DNA of 64,000 bases from Corallococcus silvisoli. Its GTDB lineage: Bacteria > Myxococcota > Myxococcia > Myxococcales > Myxococcaceae. Each line of letters starts with the position of its first letter. Within the stretch, counting starts at the first letter, position 1. This document shows positions 25,577-33,389 of the stretch, piece after piece. A model generated the notes under the pieces. That model was not told the DNA's origin. It ran no database searches and worked only from the letters and a program-made list of their open reading frames with translations. The translations under genes and the position numbers were made by a program. Where the stretch lies: positions 1 to 64,000 of the forward strand of contig NZ_JAAAPJ010000021.1 of the NCBI RefSeq assembly GCF_009909145.1, given 5' to 3'.

Positions 25577-26164
25577 TCAACCGCCCTTGCGCAGCTCGGT
25601 GAGGACCAGCTTCGCCACGGCCTTGAGCGTGTCGAACACGCCCACGCCCGTGGGCGCCACGGCCTGGTACTCCGGGATGTTCCGCGGATTGAGCGCCTTG
25701 CGCATCTCCTCCACGGTCACCGCGTTGGGCAGGTCGCGCTTGTTGTACTGCACGACGTACGGAATCTTGTTCAGGTCGTAGCCCTGCTCGGCCAGGTTGA
25801 TGCGCAGGTTCTCCAACGATTCCATGTTGGCCTCCATGCGCTCGATCTGGCTGTCGGCGACGAACACCACGCCGTCCACGCCCTTGAGGATGAGCTTGCG
25901 GCTGGCGTCGTAGAACACCTGGCCGGGCACCGTGTAGAGGTGGAAGCGCGTCTTGAAGCCGCGGATCTCACCCAGCGACAGCGGCAGGAAGTCGAAGAAG
26001 AGCGTGCGGTCCGTCTCCGTGGAGAGGGAGATGAGCTTGCCCTTCGTGTCCGCCGCGGTCTTGTTGTAGATGTACTGAAGGTTGGTCGTCTTCCCGCAGA
26101 GTCCCGGCCCGTAATAGACAATCTTGCAGTTGATTTCGCGGGATGAGTAATTGATGAAGGACAT
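25577..26164 (-). CDS. mglA: gliding-motility Ras-like GTPase MglA
   Basis: A 195-residue small GTPase that defines the leading pole and drives both motility systems of Myxococcus. P-loop GPGLCGKT at 19-26; Arg53 in TETDRT, which serves in catalysis; PM3 motif T78-V-P-G-Q82 with Thr in place of the usual Asp, a hallmark of MglA; base-recognition NKRD near 141. It follows mglB after 11 nt. MglB is its GAP, so the two genes form the standard mglBA operon. Confidence 0.98.
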   Translation of the reverse strand: MSFINYSSREINCKIVYYGPGLCGKTTNLQYIYNKTAADTKGKLISLSTETDRTLFFDFLPLSLGEIRGFKTRFHLYTVPGQVFYDASRKLILKGVDGVVFVADSQIERMEANMESLENLRINLAEQGYDLNKIPYVVQYNKRDLPNAVTVEEMRKALNPRNIPEYQAVAPTGVGVFDTLKAVAKLVLTELRKGG

Positions 26165-26175
26165 GGCTTCCCGGG

Positions 26176-26655
26176 TTACTCGCTGAAGAGGTTGTCGATA
26201 TCGTCGTCGGAGATCTCGGCGAACGGCGAACCGGCTCCGGGGCTGTCGGTCTTCTTCACGAGGCTTTCGAAGATCTTCGTCAGCTCGTCGCTGGCCTTCT
26301 TGATGCGCAGGCGCACCAGACCCAGGCTCGTGCGGTTGTCGAAGATGACGACCAGCACCACCCGGCTGCCCACGATGGTCATGTAGAGGCTGTCCTTCGC
26401 CCCTTCATGGAACTGGTTGGGGAACTCATTCTCCCCGATGAGCTTCGCCAGTCCGCCCATGGCGGCCACGTTGCCCGCCGTCAGCGACGCGAGCGACGTG
26501 GTGTCGATGTTCTGCGTCTGGCCGGCCGAGGAGATGAGCTGGCCGTTCTTGTCGACGAGGAAGACCACCTTCGCGTTCGCGTCCTTGGTGAGCCGGTCGC
26601 AAACGGCGTTGATCTTGGTGAACTCCTCTTCGTACATCACCAGTTGCGTGCCCAT
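26176..26655 (-). CDS. mglB: roadblock/LC7 GTPase-activating protein MglB
   Basis: A 159-residue roadblock-fold protein, the GTPase-activating partner of MglA that marks the lagging pole. The fold is seen in VVFLVDKNGQLISSAGQ, the LTAGNVAAMGGLAKLIG helix and the MTIVGSRVVLVVIFDNRTSLGL strands (shown in part), with an acidic C-terminal tail AEISDDDIDNLFSE. GAGGAG lies about 11 nt before the ATG. First gene of the minus-strand motility block. Confidence 0.97.
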   Translation of the reverse strand: MGTQLVMYEEEFTKINAVCDRLTKDANAKVVFLVDKNGQLISSAGQTQNIDTTSLASLTAGNVAAMGGLAKLIGENEFPNQFHEGAKDSLYMTIVGSRVVLVVIFDNRTSLGLVRLRIKKASDELTKIFESLVKKTDSPGAGSPFAEISDDDIDNLFSE

Positions 26656-26839
26656 GGGCGTATGCGCTCCTCAGCGTTCGCTCGCCCCGCGCACGGCGGC
26701 GCTCCGATGTTTCTGGAGTGAATCCCGGAGGTTAGACGAGGCGCTACCGACCGTCGCCATGCTTAGCAAAGCAGTTCCACTCCAGCAAGAAGCCAGCCGT
26801 GATCCGCGCCGCTTCTTGAAGGAATGACGGCATCGCGGG

Positions 26840-26868
26840 TTGGGACACCTGCCCCTCTTCTCTATACT
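26840..26868 (+). promoter_or_regulatory. housekeeping sigma-factor promoter of the beta-barrel/FecR/kinase genes
   Basis: TTGGGA (26840-26845), 17-nt spacer, TATACT (26863-26868). The predicted start near 26875 is only a few bases before TTG 26879, implying a very short leader. Confidence 0.6.
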
Positions 26869-26878
26869 CCGCCGGGCC

Positions 26879-28444
26879 TTGCGCCGCCCGAGCCCCCTCT
26901 CCGACATCCTCCCGCGCCTCCTGCTCCTCGTCCTGGCGCTCGCTTCCACCCGGGACGCTCGCGCGGAGCCCCCCGAGCCCGAGCGCGCCTCGCTGCGCCT
27001 GCGCTACGGCCTCTCGTTCCGGCAGGGTGAGCAGGTGGATGTAGGGCCCGGGCTCACCTACGACGGTCTGACACCGAACGACGCGGCGCTGACGCTGACG
27101 GGCTGGATGGGGACGTACCTGGGCGGAGGGTTGGATCTGCAGCGCGAGGCGTTCGAGCTGAAGGACGCGACGTCGCGCGTGACGGGCGGAAGTCTGGCGC
27201 GCGGTTCGCTGGGGCCGCGCGGGCGCCTGAGCCTGGGGCCGGTGCGGTTGGAGCTGGGCGCGGGGTATGGCTTCGCGCAGCTGCCGCTGTTCGGTGGGTT
27301 CACCGCCGCGCCGGTGTTGCAGCGGGGCGTGCGGCACGCGGCGCTCGTCGCGGGCCGGGTGCTGGTGGAGCTTCCTGCGGGCTTCCAACTGGAGGCGCGC
27401 GGGGAGCTGCCGCTGACGCTCTCCGCGCACGCGGCGGGCGGGATGAAGGCGTCGTCGTCCGGGTATGTCGTCGGGGCGGCGCTGCTGCATCCGGTGGTGC
27501 GCCGTGAGCGTTGGACGGGGACCCTGATGCTGGAGGTGCAGCAGGCCCACGACACGATGGAGCTTGAGGGCAGCGGCCTGCGCTCCGAGCAGCGGCTGCG
27601 CAGGATGGGGCTGGCGCTGGAGGTGGCGTGGCGGGATGACGCCCGGACGTCTCGGGTCATCGAGGGCCCTCGCCAGGGCTTCGTCGTGCTGAACATCGTG
27701 GACGCGGAGACGGGCACCCCGATTCCGGGGGCTCGCGTGCGCGTTCCCTCCATGAAGACACCGGGCACGAGCGAGGAGTTGGTGTCGGACGCGCAAGGCC
27801 AGCTGCGGGCGCTGCTCCCCGAAGGTGAGCAGTCCGCCCAGGCCAGCGTGGAGGGCTACGAGGATGCGACAGGGGTCGCCAGCGTCAGCGGCGAAGGGCC
27901 GAGCGCGACCCTCCAACTGCGCCTGCGCAAGAAGGCGCCGCCCACGGGCTCGCTCAAGGTGAAGGTGGTGCAGGGCAAGGGCGGCACGCCGCTCCCGGAT
28001 GTGCGCGTGGTGTCGGGCTCCATCCAACTGCGCACGGACATGGTGGGCGTGGTGCTGCTGGATGGGCTCGCGCCAGGGCCGGTGGTCATCGCGGTGTCGG
28101 CGCCGGGCTTCCGCGCGGCGGAGGAGGCCGCGGTGGTGGTGGCGGGGCAGGCGTCGGAGCTGGTGGTGGTGTTGTCGCAGGAGCACAAGGGCGAGCTGGC
28201 CACGCTGGTGGGCCAGGTGCGCAGCGCCCGGAGCGGCCAGCCGTTGGTGGCGACCGTGACCATCCCTCAGGCCAAGGTGCGCACGCGCACGGACAAGGGC
28301 GGCGGCTTCACGGCGCGCGTCCGTGGCGGCACGTACCGCATCACCCTCTCCGCGCCCAGGCACGTGACGCAGACCAAGATGGTCACGGTTCGCGACGGCG
28401 AGCAGGCCATTCTCAACGTTGATTTGTTCCCGAGGGGCCGGTGA
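26879..28444 (+). CDS. exported beta-barrel protein with carboxypeptidase-regulatory-like domains
   Basis: About 521 residues from TTG 26879. A signal peptide (LLLLVLALASTRDARA) leads into about 220 residues of alternating beta-strands that look like an outer-membrane barrel, then three Ig-like carboxypeptidase-regulatory repeats (VVLNIVDAETGTPIPGARV, GSLKVKVVQGKGGTPLPDV, ATLVGQVRSARSGQPLVAT). The frame extends upstream to TTG 26840, but the promoter overlaps that stretch, so the later TTG is preferred. It is divergent from mglBA and coupled to the FecR gene by GTGA. The job is unknown; a surface or barrel component is likely. Confidence 0.68.
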   Translation: MRRPSPLSDILPRLLLLVLALASTRDARAEPPEPERASLRLRYGLSFRQGEQVDVGPGLTYDGLTPNDAALTLTGWMGTYLGGGLDLQREAFELKDATSRVTGGSLARGSLGPRGRLSLGPVRLELGAGYGFAQLPLFGGFTAAPVLQRGVRHAALVAGRVLVELPAGFQLEARGELPLTLSAHAAGGMKASSSGYVVGAALLHPVVRRERWTGTLMLEVQQAHDTMELEGSGLRSEQRLRRMGLALEVAWRDDARTSRVIEGPRQGFVVLNIVDAETGTPIPGARVRVPSMKTPGTSEELVSDAQGQLRALLPEGEQSAQASVEGYEDATGVASVSGEGPSATLQLRLRKKAPPTGSLKVKVVQGKGGTPLPDVRVVSGSIQLRTDMVGVVLLDGLAPGPVVIAVSAPGFRAAEEAAVVVAGQASELVVVLSQEHKGELATLVGQVRSARSGQPLVATVTIPQAKVRTRTDKGGGFTARVRGGTYRITLSAPRHVTQTKMVTVRDGEQAILNVDLFPRGR

Positions 28445-30456
28445 GTCGCGCGAGGGTTCCGCCGCGATGTCCGTCCGTCGCCGAGGTTTCAGTGAGTCCT
28501 GTCCGCGTCCTGGCGTTGTCGCTGCTCGTCCTCCTCTCCGGCTGTTCGGGGTGTGAACGCGAGGAGGCGCCGAAGCCGCCTCCCGTGGTGGAGGTGGACG
28601 CGGGGGCCGTCGTCCCGCTCGCGCGCTTGGAGGGGCTGTCCGGAGACGTGCGGTTGGAGCGCGCGGGCAAGGTGGTGCCGGCGGTGGAGGGGCCGCTGCT
28701 CGCGGGGGACGCGGTGGAGACGGGCGACCAGGGCTCCGCGGTGGTGCGCTTCCCGGGGGGACGCACGGTGGAGGTGAGCCGCGAGGGCCGGTTCGCGCTG
28801 GGCTCGGATTCGACGGGCGTGGTGATGAAGGTGGAGCGCGGCATCGTGCTGTCGCGCGTGCCGGCGGGCGGAGGGAGCGTCGCGGGCTCCAAGGTGACGT
28901 TGAACATCCTCACGCCCTTCGGCCTCACGCGCGTGGGGCCGGAGCCGTCCGAGGTGAAGGTTGCGGTGGCGGAGGACTCCGCGCGGGTGGAGGTGAAGCT
29001 GGGCGCCATCGAGCTGGTCTCCAAGGACGGGCGCACGCTGCGCGCGGCGGAAGGCGACGCGGTGGACCTGACCCGCGAGCGCGCGCAGGTGGTGCCCGCG
29101 GCCCCGCGCATCGTGGAACTCGCGCCCATCGCGGTGACGGTGCGTGCGACCTCCGGCGACGCGGAGGTGAAGGCGAAGAGCACGGGCCGCTGGCGCAAGG
29201 TGCGCCGCGAGGGCGAGGTGTTGGCCTCCGGCGACGGCGTGCGCACGAAGGGAGGCGAGGCCGTGCTGTCGCTCAAGGACAGCGGCTCCCTGCTGACGTT
29301 GTCCCCGGGCGCGGAGGCGGTGCTGGAGGGCGCGGGTCAGGAGGGCGCCACGGACGAAGCCCGCGTCAACCTGCTGCAGGGGCTGCTCGCGGTGCAGCTC
29401 GCGGCGGGGCGCACGAGCCGCGTGGTGCTGCCGGAGCTCACGCTGGAGGGCGGCGGCGCGGCGAAGCTGGAGATCCGCCGCACCGGCGCTGGCATGCAGG
29501 TGACGGCGCAAGCGGGCGACGTGACGCTCCGCCGGGGCGACACGCGGCAGGCGCTGCGCGCGGGAGAGCGCGCCACCGTGGGCAGTGACGGCAACGCGAA
29601 GGTGGCTCCGCTGGAGGATGCGGCGGTGGCGGTGGGGCCGGGCAACGGCACGGAGGTGTTCCACCGGGGCCTCGCGGAAGTGGCGCTCACGTGGGAAGGC
29701 GAGGGCGACACCGTGGTGGAGGCGGCGCAGGACGCGGCCTTCACCCGCCGGGTGCTGTGGGGCCGGGTGCACCGCTCGTCCGTCAACGTGTCGGCGCTGG
29801 CGCGAGGCACGTTGTACTGGCGGGTGCGCAAGGAGGACGGCTCGCAGGTGGCCGCGGGCAGCGTCCACTTCGCCCCCGAGTCACCCACGAGCGCGCTGGC
29901 GCGGGTGCGCAACGTGGTGCCCGAGGGCCCGGAGAAGACGACCATCTTCTACCAGGACAAGCCTCCCGCGGTGACGTTCACCTATGGCTCGGAACCGCAG
30001 GCCAGTACCTATCGCGTGGCGGTGTACAAGGCGGGCTCGCTGACGACGCCCGTGGCGCAGCGCACGGTGGCGGAGACGCGCGCGGCGCTGGAGGCGGGGG
30101 CGCTGGGCGAGGGCAGCTACCTGTGGTCCGTCACGCCGCTGTCGCAAGCGGGGGCGGCCCTCAAGGGGGGACGGATGAACAAGCTGGAGCTCGTCTACGA
30201 CAACTCGGTGGTGGGGCTGGTGGTGGACAGCCCGCGCCAGGGAGGGGCCGCGACGGAGAAGGTGCGGGCCTCGGGCGTGGCGCCGGTGGATGCTCGCCTG
30301 TCCATCAACGGACGGGCCGTGCCCCTGGACGGCAAGCACCGCTTCGATACGTGGGTGGCCCCCATGGGAATGCCCCCCCTGCTGGTGTTTAAGATGACGC
30401 GTCCCGGTGCTCCGGACGTACTCACGGTGCGCACCCTGAAACCGCGAGGGCCTTGA
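28441..30456 (+). CDS. FecR-domain lipoprotein
   Basis: A 671-residue lipoprotein (lipobox LLSGC) with two or three FecR-type beta domains: LEGLSGDVRLERAG, AVETGDQGSAVVRFPGGRTV, and a second set near VRATSGDAEVKAKSTGRWRK. The C-terminal third is beta-rich and Ig-like. The GTG at 28441 overlaps the previous stop; GTG 28492 would give a more typical signal peptide and also has GAGG before it. No sigma factor or TonB receptor is nearby, so this is the free-standing myxobacterial FecR type rather than an iron-signalling anti-sigma. Confidence 0.75.
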   Translation: MSRARVPPRCPSVAEVSVSPVRVLALSLLVLLSGCSGCEREEAPKPPPVVEVDAGAVVPLARLEGLSGDVRLERAGKVVPAVEGPLLAGDAVETGDQGSAVVRFPGGRTVEVSREGRFALGSDSTGVVMKVERGIVLSRVPAGGGSVAGSKVTLNILTPFGLTRVGPEPSEVKVAVAEDSARVEVKLGAIELVSKDGRTLRAAEGDAVDLTRERAQVVPAAPRIVELAPIAVTVRATSGDAEVKAKSTGRWRKVRREGEVLASGDGVRTKGGEAVLSLKDSGSLLTLSPGAEAVLEGAGQEGATDEARVNLLQGLLAVQLAAGRTSRVVLPELTLEGGGAAKLEIRRTGAGMQVTAQAGDVTLRRGDTRQALRAGERATVGSDGNAKVAPLEDAAVAVGPGNGTEVFHRGLAEVALTWEGEGDTVVEAAQDAAFTRRVLWGRVHRSSVNVSALARGTLYWRVRKEDGSQVAAGSVHFAPESPTSALARVRNVVPEGPEKTTIFYQDKPPAVTFTYGSEPQASTYRVAVYKAGSLTTPVAQRTVAETRAALEAGALGEGSYLWSVTPLSQAGAALKGGRMNKLELVYDNSVVGLVVDSPRQGGAATEKVRASGVAPVDARLSINGRAVPLDGKHRFDTWVAPMGMPPLLVFKMTRPGAPDVLTVRTLKPRGP

Positions 30457-30460
30457 GGCG

Positions 30461-32332
30461 ATGGCACAGCCCACAGTTCCCATTCCGGATCCCGCCGGCG
30501 CCTCGGCCGCGTCGATGCTCCAGCCCTACGGACAGTATGTCCTCGTGCGCAAGCTGGCCGAGGGCGGCATGGCGGAGATCTTCCTCGCCAAGCTGCTGGG
30601 CGCGGACGGCTTCGAGCGCAACGTGGTGCTCAAACGGATGCTGCCGGCGCTGTCGGCCATCCCGGACTTCGTGGAGATGTTCCGCGACGAGGCGCGGCTC
30701 GCGGCGAAGCTGGCGCACCCGCACATCGTGCAGATCCACGAGCTGGGCTTCACCGAGGGCTGCTATTACATCTGCATGGAGTACCTCGCGGGCGAGGACT
30801 TCTCAACGACGCTGAGGCTCGCGGGCCGCCGCCGCCAGTACGTGCCACTGCCGGTGGTGATGCGGGTGCTCATCGACGCGGCGCGGGGCCTGCACTACGC
30901 GCACACCTTCACCAACGAGCAGGGCCAGCCGCTGCACGTGGTGCACCGGGACGTGTCGCCGTCCAACCTGTACGTGACGTACCAGGGCCAGGTGAAGGTG
31001 TTGGACTTCGGCATCGCCAAGGCCGAGTCGCGCCTCGTGCAGACGCGCACCGGCGTGGTGAAGGGCAAGTACATCTACATGGCGCCGGAGCAGGCGCAGG
31101 GCAAGGAGGTCGACCACCGCGCGGACGTGTTCTCGCTGGGCGTCAGCCTCTACGAGGCCGTCACGCACGTGCGGCCCTTCTCGCGAGAGAACGACCTGGC
31201 GGTGCTCAACGCGCTGCTGCACGGCGAGTTCGAGAAGCCGCGCGCGCTGCGGGCGGACCTGCCCGAGGGCCTGGAAGCCATCATCCTCAAGGCCATGGCC
31301 TTCAAGCCGCAGGATCGGTACGCGACCGCGGAGGACTTCGCGGTCGACCTGGAGGCCTTCGCCGCGGGCTTCGAGGGAGGCGCCGCGGGAGCGCCCGCGC
31401 TCGGGTCGTTCCTGCGCAACCACTTCGGCGAGGAGCGCGTCACGGAGAAGACGCGCATCCCCACGCTGGCCACGCTGTCAGCCGCGCGCCCGATGGATCC
31501 CGAGGCCGCGGCGCAGGCGTCGCCCGCCACCGCCCAGGGCACCAACCCCCATGGTCAGGGGACATCCCGTCCGAGCAGCACGGGCGTGAAGGCGCTCACC
31601 ATCCAAGGGCGGGCTCCCGTGCCCGTGCCACCTGCTCCGGCCCCCGCGCTGGTGGCCGTGGCCGTGGAGAGCGTCTCTCCGCCGAAGCCCGAGTCCCGCC
31701 GCTGGCTCGTGGGGCTCGTGGGCGGCATGGGGCTGATGCTCGTGGGCGCGGCGTTCGTCATCGCGCGACCGGGGACCGCGCCGACCGTCACGCCGCAGCC
31801 TCAGGTCCAGCCGCTGCCCACGCCGGTGGCCCCCCAGACTCCACCAGTTGGCGCGACCGCGTCGCCGAGCACTCAGGTGCAGGCCCCCGTGGAGCCGCCG
31901 CAGGGGGCCGCGCAGGGAGACCTGCCGCCCTCACCCGGAGGGCCCGCGGTGGCAACGGCCGTGACGGATGCGGTCCCGGCGGTGGAGGACCCCGAGGAGC
32001 CGCACACCCGCAAGACGGCGCCGAAGACAGCGCCACGGGAGCGCGTGTCGCTGGGCATCGACGACATCCAGCGCGTGGTGTCGAACGGCCGCTCGAAGAT
32101 CACGGGCTGCTTCGAGCGCTACAAGTCGGACCTGCCGTCCTCGGCGGGTGAGGTGCAGGTGCAGCTCACCATCGTGTCCTCGGGCAAGGTGCGCGCGAGC
32201 ACGCGCGGGCCGCTGGCGTCCACGGCGGTGGGCCGCTGCCTGGAGACGCAGGCCCAGAGCCTGCGCTTCCCGGCGCACCGCGACCAGGAAGTCACCGTGC
32301 TGATGCCGTTCTCGTGGAAGGTGACGCAGTAG
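30461..32332 (+). CDS. Hanks-type Ser/Thr kinase with TM and AgmX/PglI-like C-terminal domain
   Basis: A 623-residue membrane kinase. Kinase domain about 25-290: glycine loop LAEGGMAEIF, VVLKRM lysine, HRDVSPSN catalytic loop, DFGIAKAE, and MAPEQAQG. Then a Pro/Ala linker, one TM near 413-436 (GLVGGMGLMLVGAAFV), a Pro-rich stretch and a C-terminal domain from about 525 (NGRSKITGCFERYKSDLPSS) resembling the AgmX/PglI/TonB-like domain of gliding proteins. The kinase would be cytoplasmic and the C-terminal domain periplasmic. It starts 4 nt after the FecR stop. Confidence 0.85.
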   Translation: MAQPTVPIPDPAGASAASMLQPYGQYVLVRKLAEGGMAEIFLAKLLGADGFERNVVLKRMLPALSAIPDFVEMFRDEARLAAKLAHPHIVQIHELGFTEGCYYICMEYLAGEDFSTTLRLAGRRRQYVPLPVVMRVLIDAARGLHYAHTFTNEQGQPLHVVHRDVSPSNLYVTYQGQVKVLDFGIAKAESRLVQTRTGVVKGKYIYMAPEQAQGKEVDHRADVFSLGVSLYEAVTHVRPFSRENDLAVLNALLHGEFEKPRALRADLPEGLEAIILKAMAFKPQDRYATAEDFAVDLEAFAAGFEGGAAGAPALGSFLRNHFGEERVTEKTRIPTLATLSAARPMDPEAAAQASPATAQGTNPHGQGTSRPSSTGVKALTIQGRAPVPVPPAPAPALVAVAVESVSPPKPESRRWLVGLVGGMGLMLVGAAFVIARPGTAPTVTPQPQVQPLPTPVAPQTPPVGATASPSTQVQAPVEPPQGAAQGDLPPSPGGPAVATAVTDAVPAVEDPEEPHTRKTAPKTAPRERVSLGIDDIQRVVSNGRSKITGCFERYKSDLPSSAGEVQVQLTIVSSGKVRASTRGPLASTAVGRCLETQAQSLRFPAHRDQEVTVLMPFSWKVTQ

Positions 32333-32374
32333 CGGGGCTCCGTCCCGCTGGCGGCGGCGCGGGACGGTGCGCCG

Positions 32375-32968
32375 TCACAGGTCGCGGCGGGCGGACAGCG
32401 CCTTGGCGAGCGTGGCCTGGTCGGCGAACTCCAGGTCGCCTCCCATGGGCAGGCCCTGCGCGATGCGCGTCACCCGCAGGCCCAGCGGCTTGAGCAGGCG
32501 CGTGAGGTAGAGCGCGGTGGCTTCGCCTTCGATGTCCGGGTTGGTGGCGAGGATGATCTCCTCCACCCGGCTGTCGTTGAGGCGCTCCAGCAGCTCCTTG
32601 ATGCGCAGCTGCTCCGGTCCCACGCCTTCCAGCGGGGACAGCACGCCGTGCAGCACGTGGTAGCGGCCCTTGAATTCGCGGGTGCGCTCCAGCGCCATCA
32701 GGTCGGAGAACGTCTCCACGACGCACAGCGCGCGCTCGTCGCGGCGGTTGTCGCGGCAGAAGCCGCACAGCTCCGAGTCCGTGAGGGAGAAGCAGCGCAC
32801 GCACAGGTGCACCTTCTCCTTCACCTCGCGGATGGCCAGCGAGAGGTCGACGGCGAACTCGCCCGGCGCCCGCAGGATGTGGAAGGCGAGGCGCTGGGCG
32901 GTCTTCTCACCGATGCCCGGCAGCTTCGCGAGCTGGGCGACCAGGCGGTTCAGCGGATCGGGGGTCAT
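32375..32968 (-). CDS. recR: recombination protein RecR
   Basis: A 197-residue protein of the RecF pathway that helps load RecA at gaps. HhH LPGIGEKTAQRLAFHIL, C4 zinc finger CVRCFSLTDSELCGFC, Toprim motifs CVVETFSDLMALE and TNPDIEGEATALYL. It starts 6 nt after ybaB in the classical dnaX-ybaB-recR order. Confidence 0.97.
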   Translation of the reverse strand: MTPDPLNRLVAQLAKLPGIGEKTAQRLAFHILRAPGEFAVDLSLAIREVKEKVHLCVRCFSLTDSELCGFCRDNRRDERALCVVETFSDLMALERTREFKGRYHVLHGVLSPLEGVGPEQLRIKELLERLNDSRVEEIILATNPDIEGEATALYLTRLLKPLGLRVTRIAQGLPMGGDLEFADQATLAKALSARRDL

Positions 32969-32974
32969 CCGGCT

Positions 32975-33292
32975 TTAGTTAATGCCGGGGATCTTCACCC
33001 CGCCGGAGATCTTCGCCAGCTCGCTGTTCATGTGCTGACGGCTGTTCGCCAGGGCAGCGTTCACGGCGGCGGTGATGAGGTCCTCGAGCATCCCGGGGTC
33101 GTTGGGGTCGATGGCGCTCTTGTCGATCTTGATGCTGCGGATCTCCTGGACGCAGTTGGCGACGACCGTCACGAGGCCCTCGCCGGACTTCGCCTCGACG
33201 GTCTCTTCCGCCAGCTGCTTCTTCCGCTCCTCGATCTTCTCGGTGAGCTTGTTCGCCTGCCGGATGAAGTAGTTCAGGTCGATGCCGGGCAT
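32975..33292 (-). CDS. ybaB: YbaB/EbfC family nucleoid-associated protein
   Basis: A 105-residue small DNA-binding dimer of the YbaB/EbfC family. The N-terminal helix (LNYFIRQANKLTEKIEERKK) and the central EGLVTVVANCVQEIRSIKID strands, then LITAAVNAAL, are typical. It sits between dnaX and recR, the conserved bacterial arrangement. Confidence 0.93.
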   Translation of the reverse strand: MPGIDLNYFIRQANKLTEKIEERKKQLAEETVEAKSGEGLVTVVANCVQEIRSIKIDKSAIDPNDPGMLEDLITAAVNAALANSRQHMNSELAKISGGVKIPGIN

Positions 33293-33389
33293 GGGCTTCC
33301 TCGGTCCCCGGTCGTGGGAGCACGGGCCGCCATGGCGCCGCTCGCAGCAGGGACGTCGCCGCGCACCCTAGCGGGGCCCGGCGGCGTTG

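Noticed and set aside
18993..25781. Long plus-strand frames of over 1000 codons opposite the TPR genes
   Set aside because: They mirror the real minus-strand genes, which have signal peptides, overlaps and recognisable repeats.
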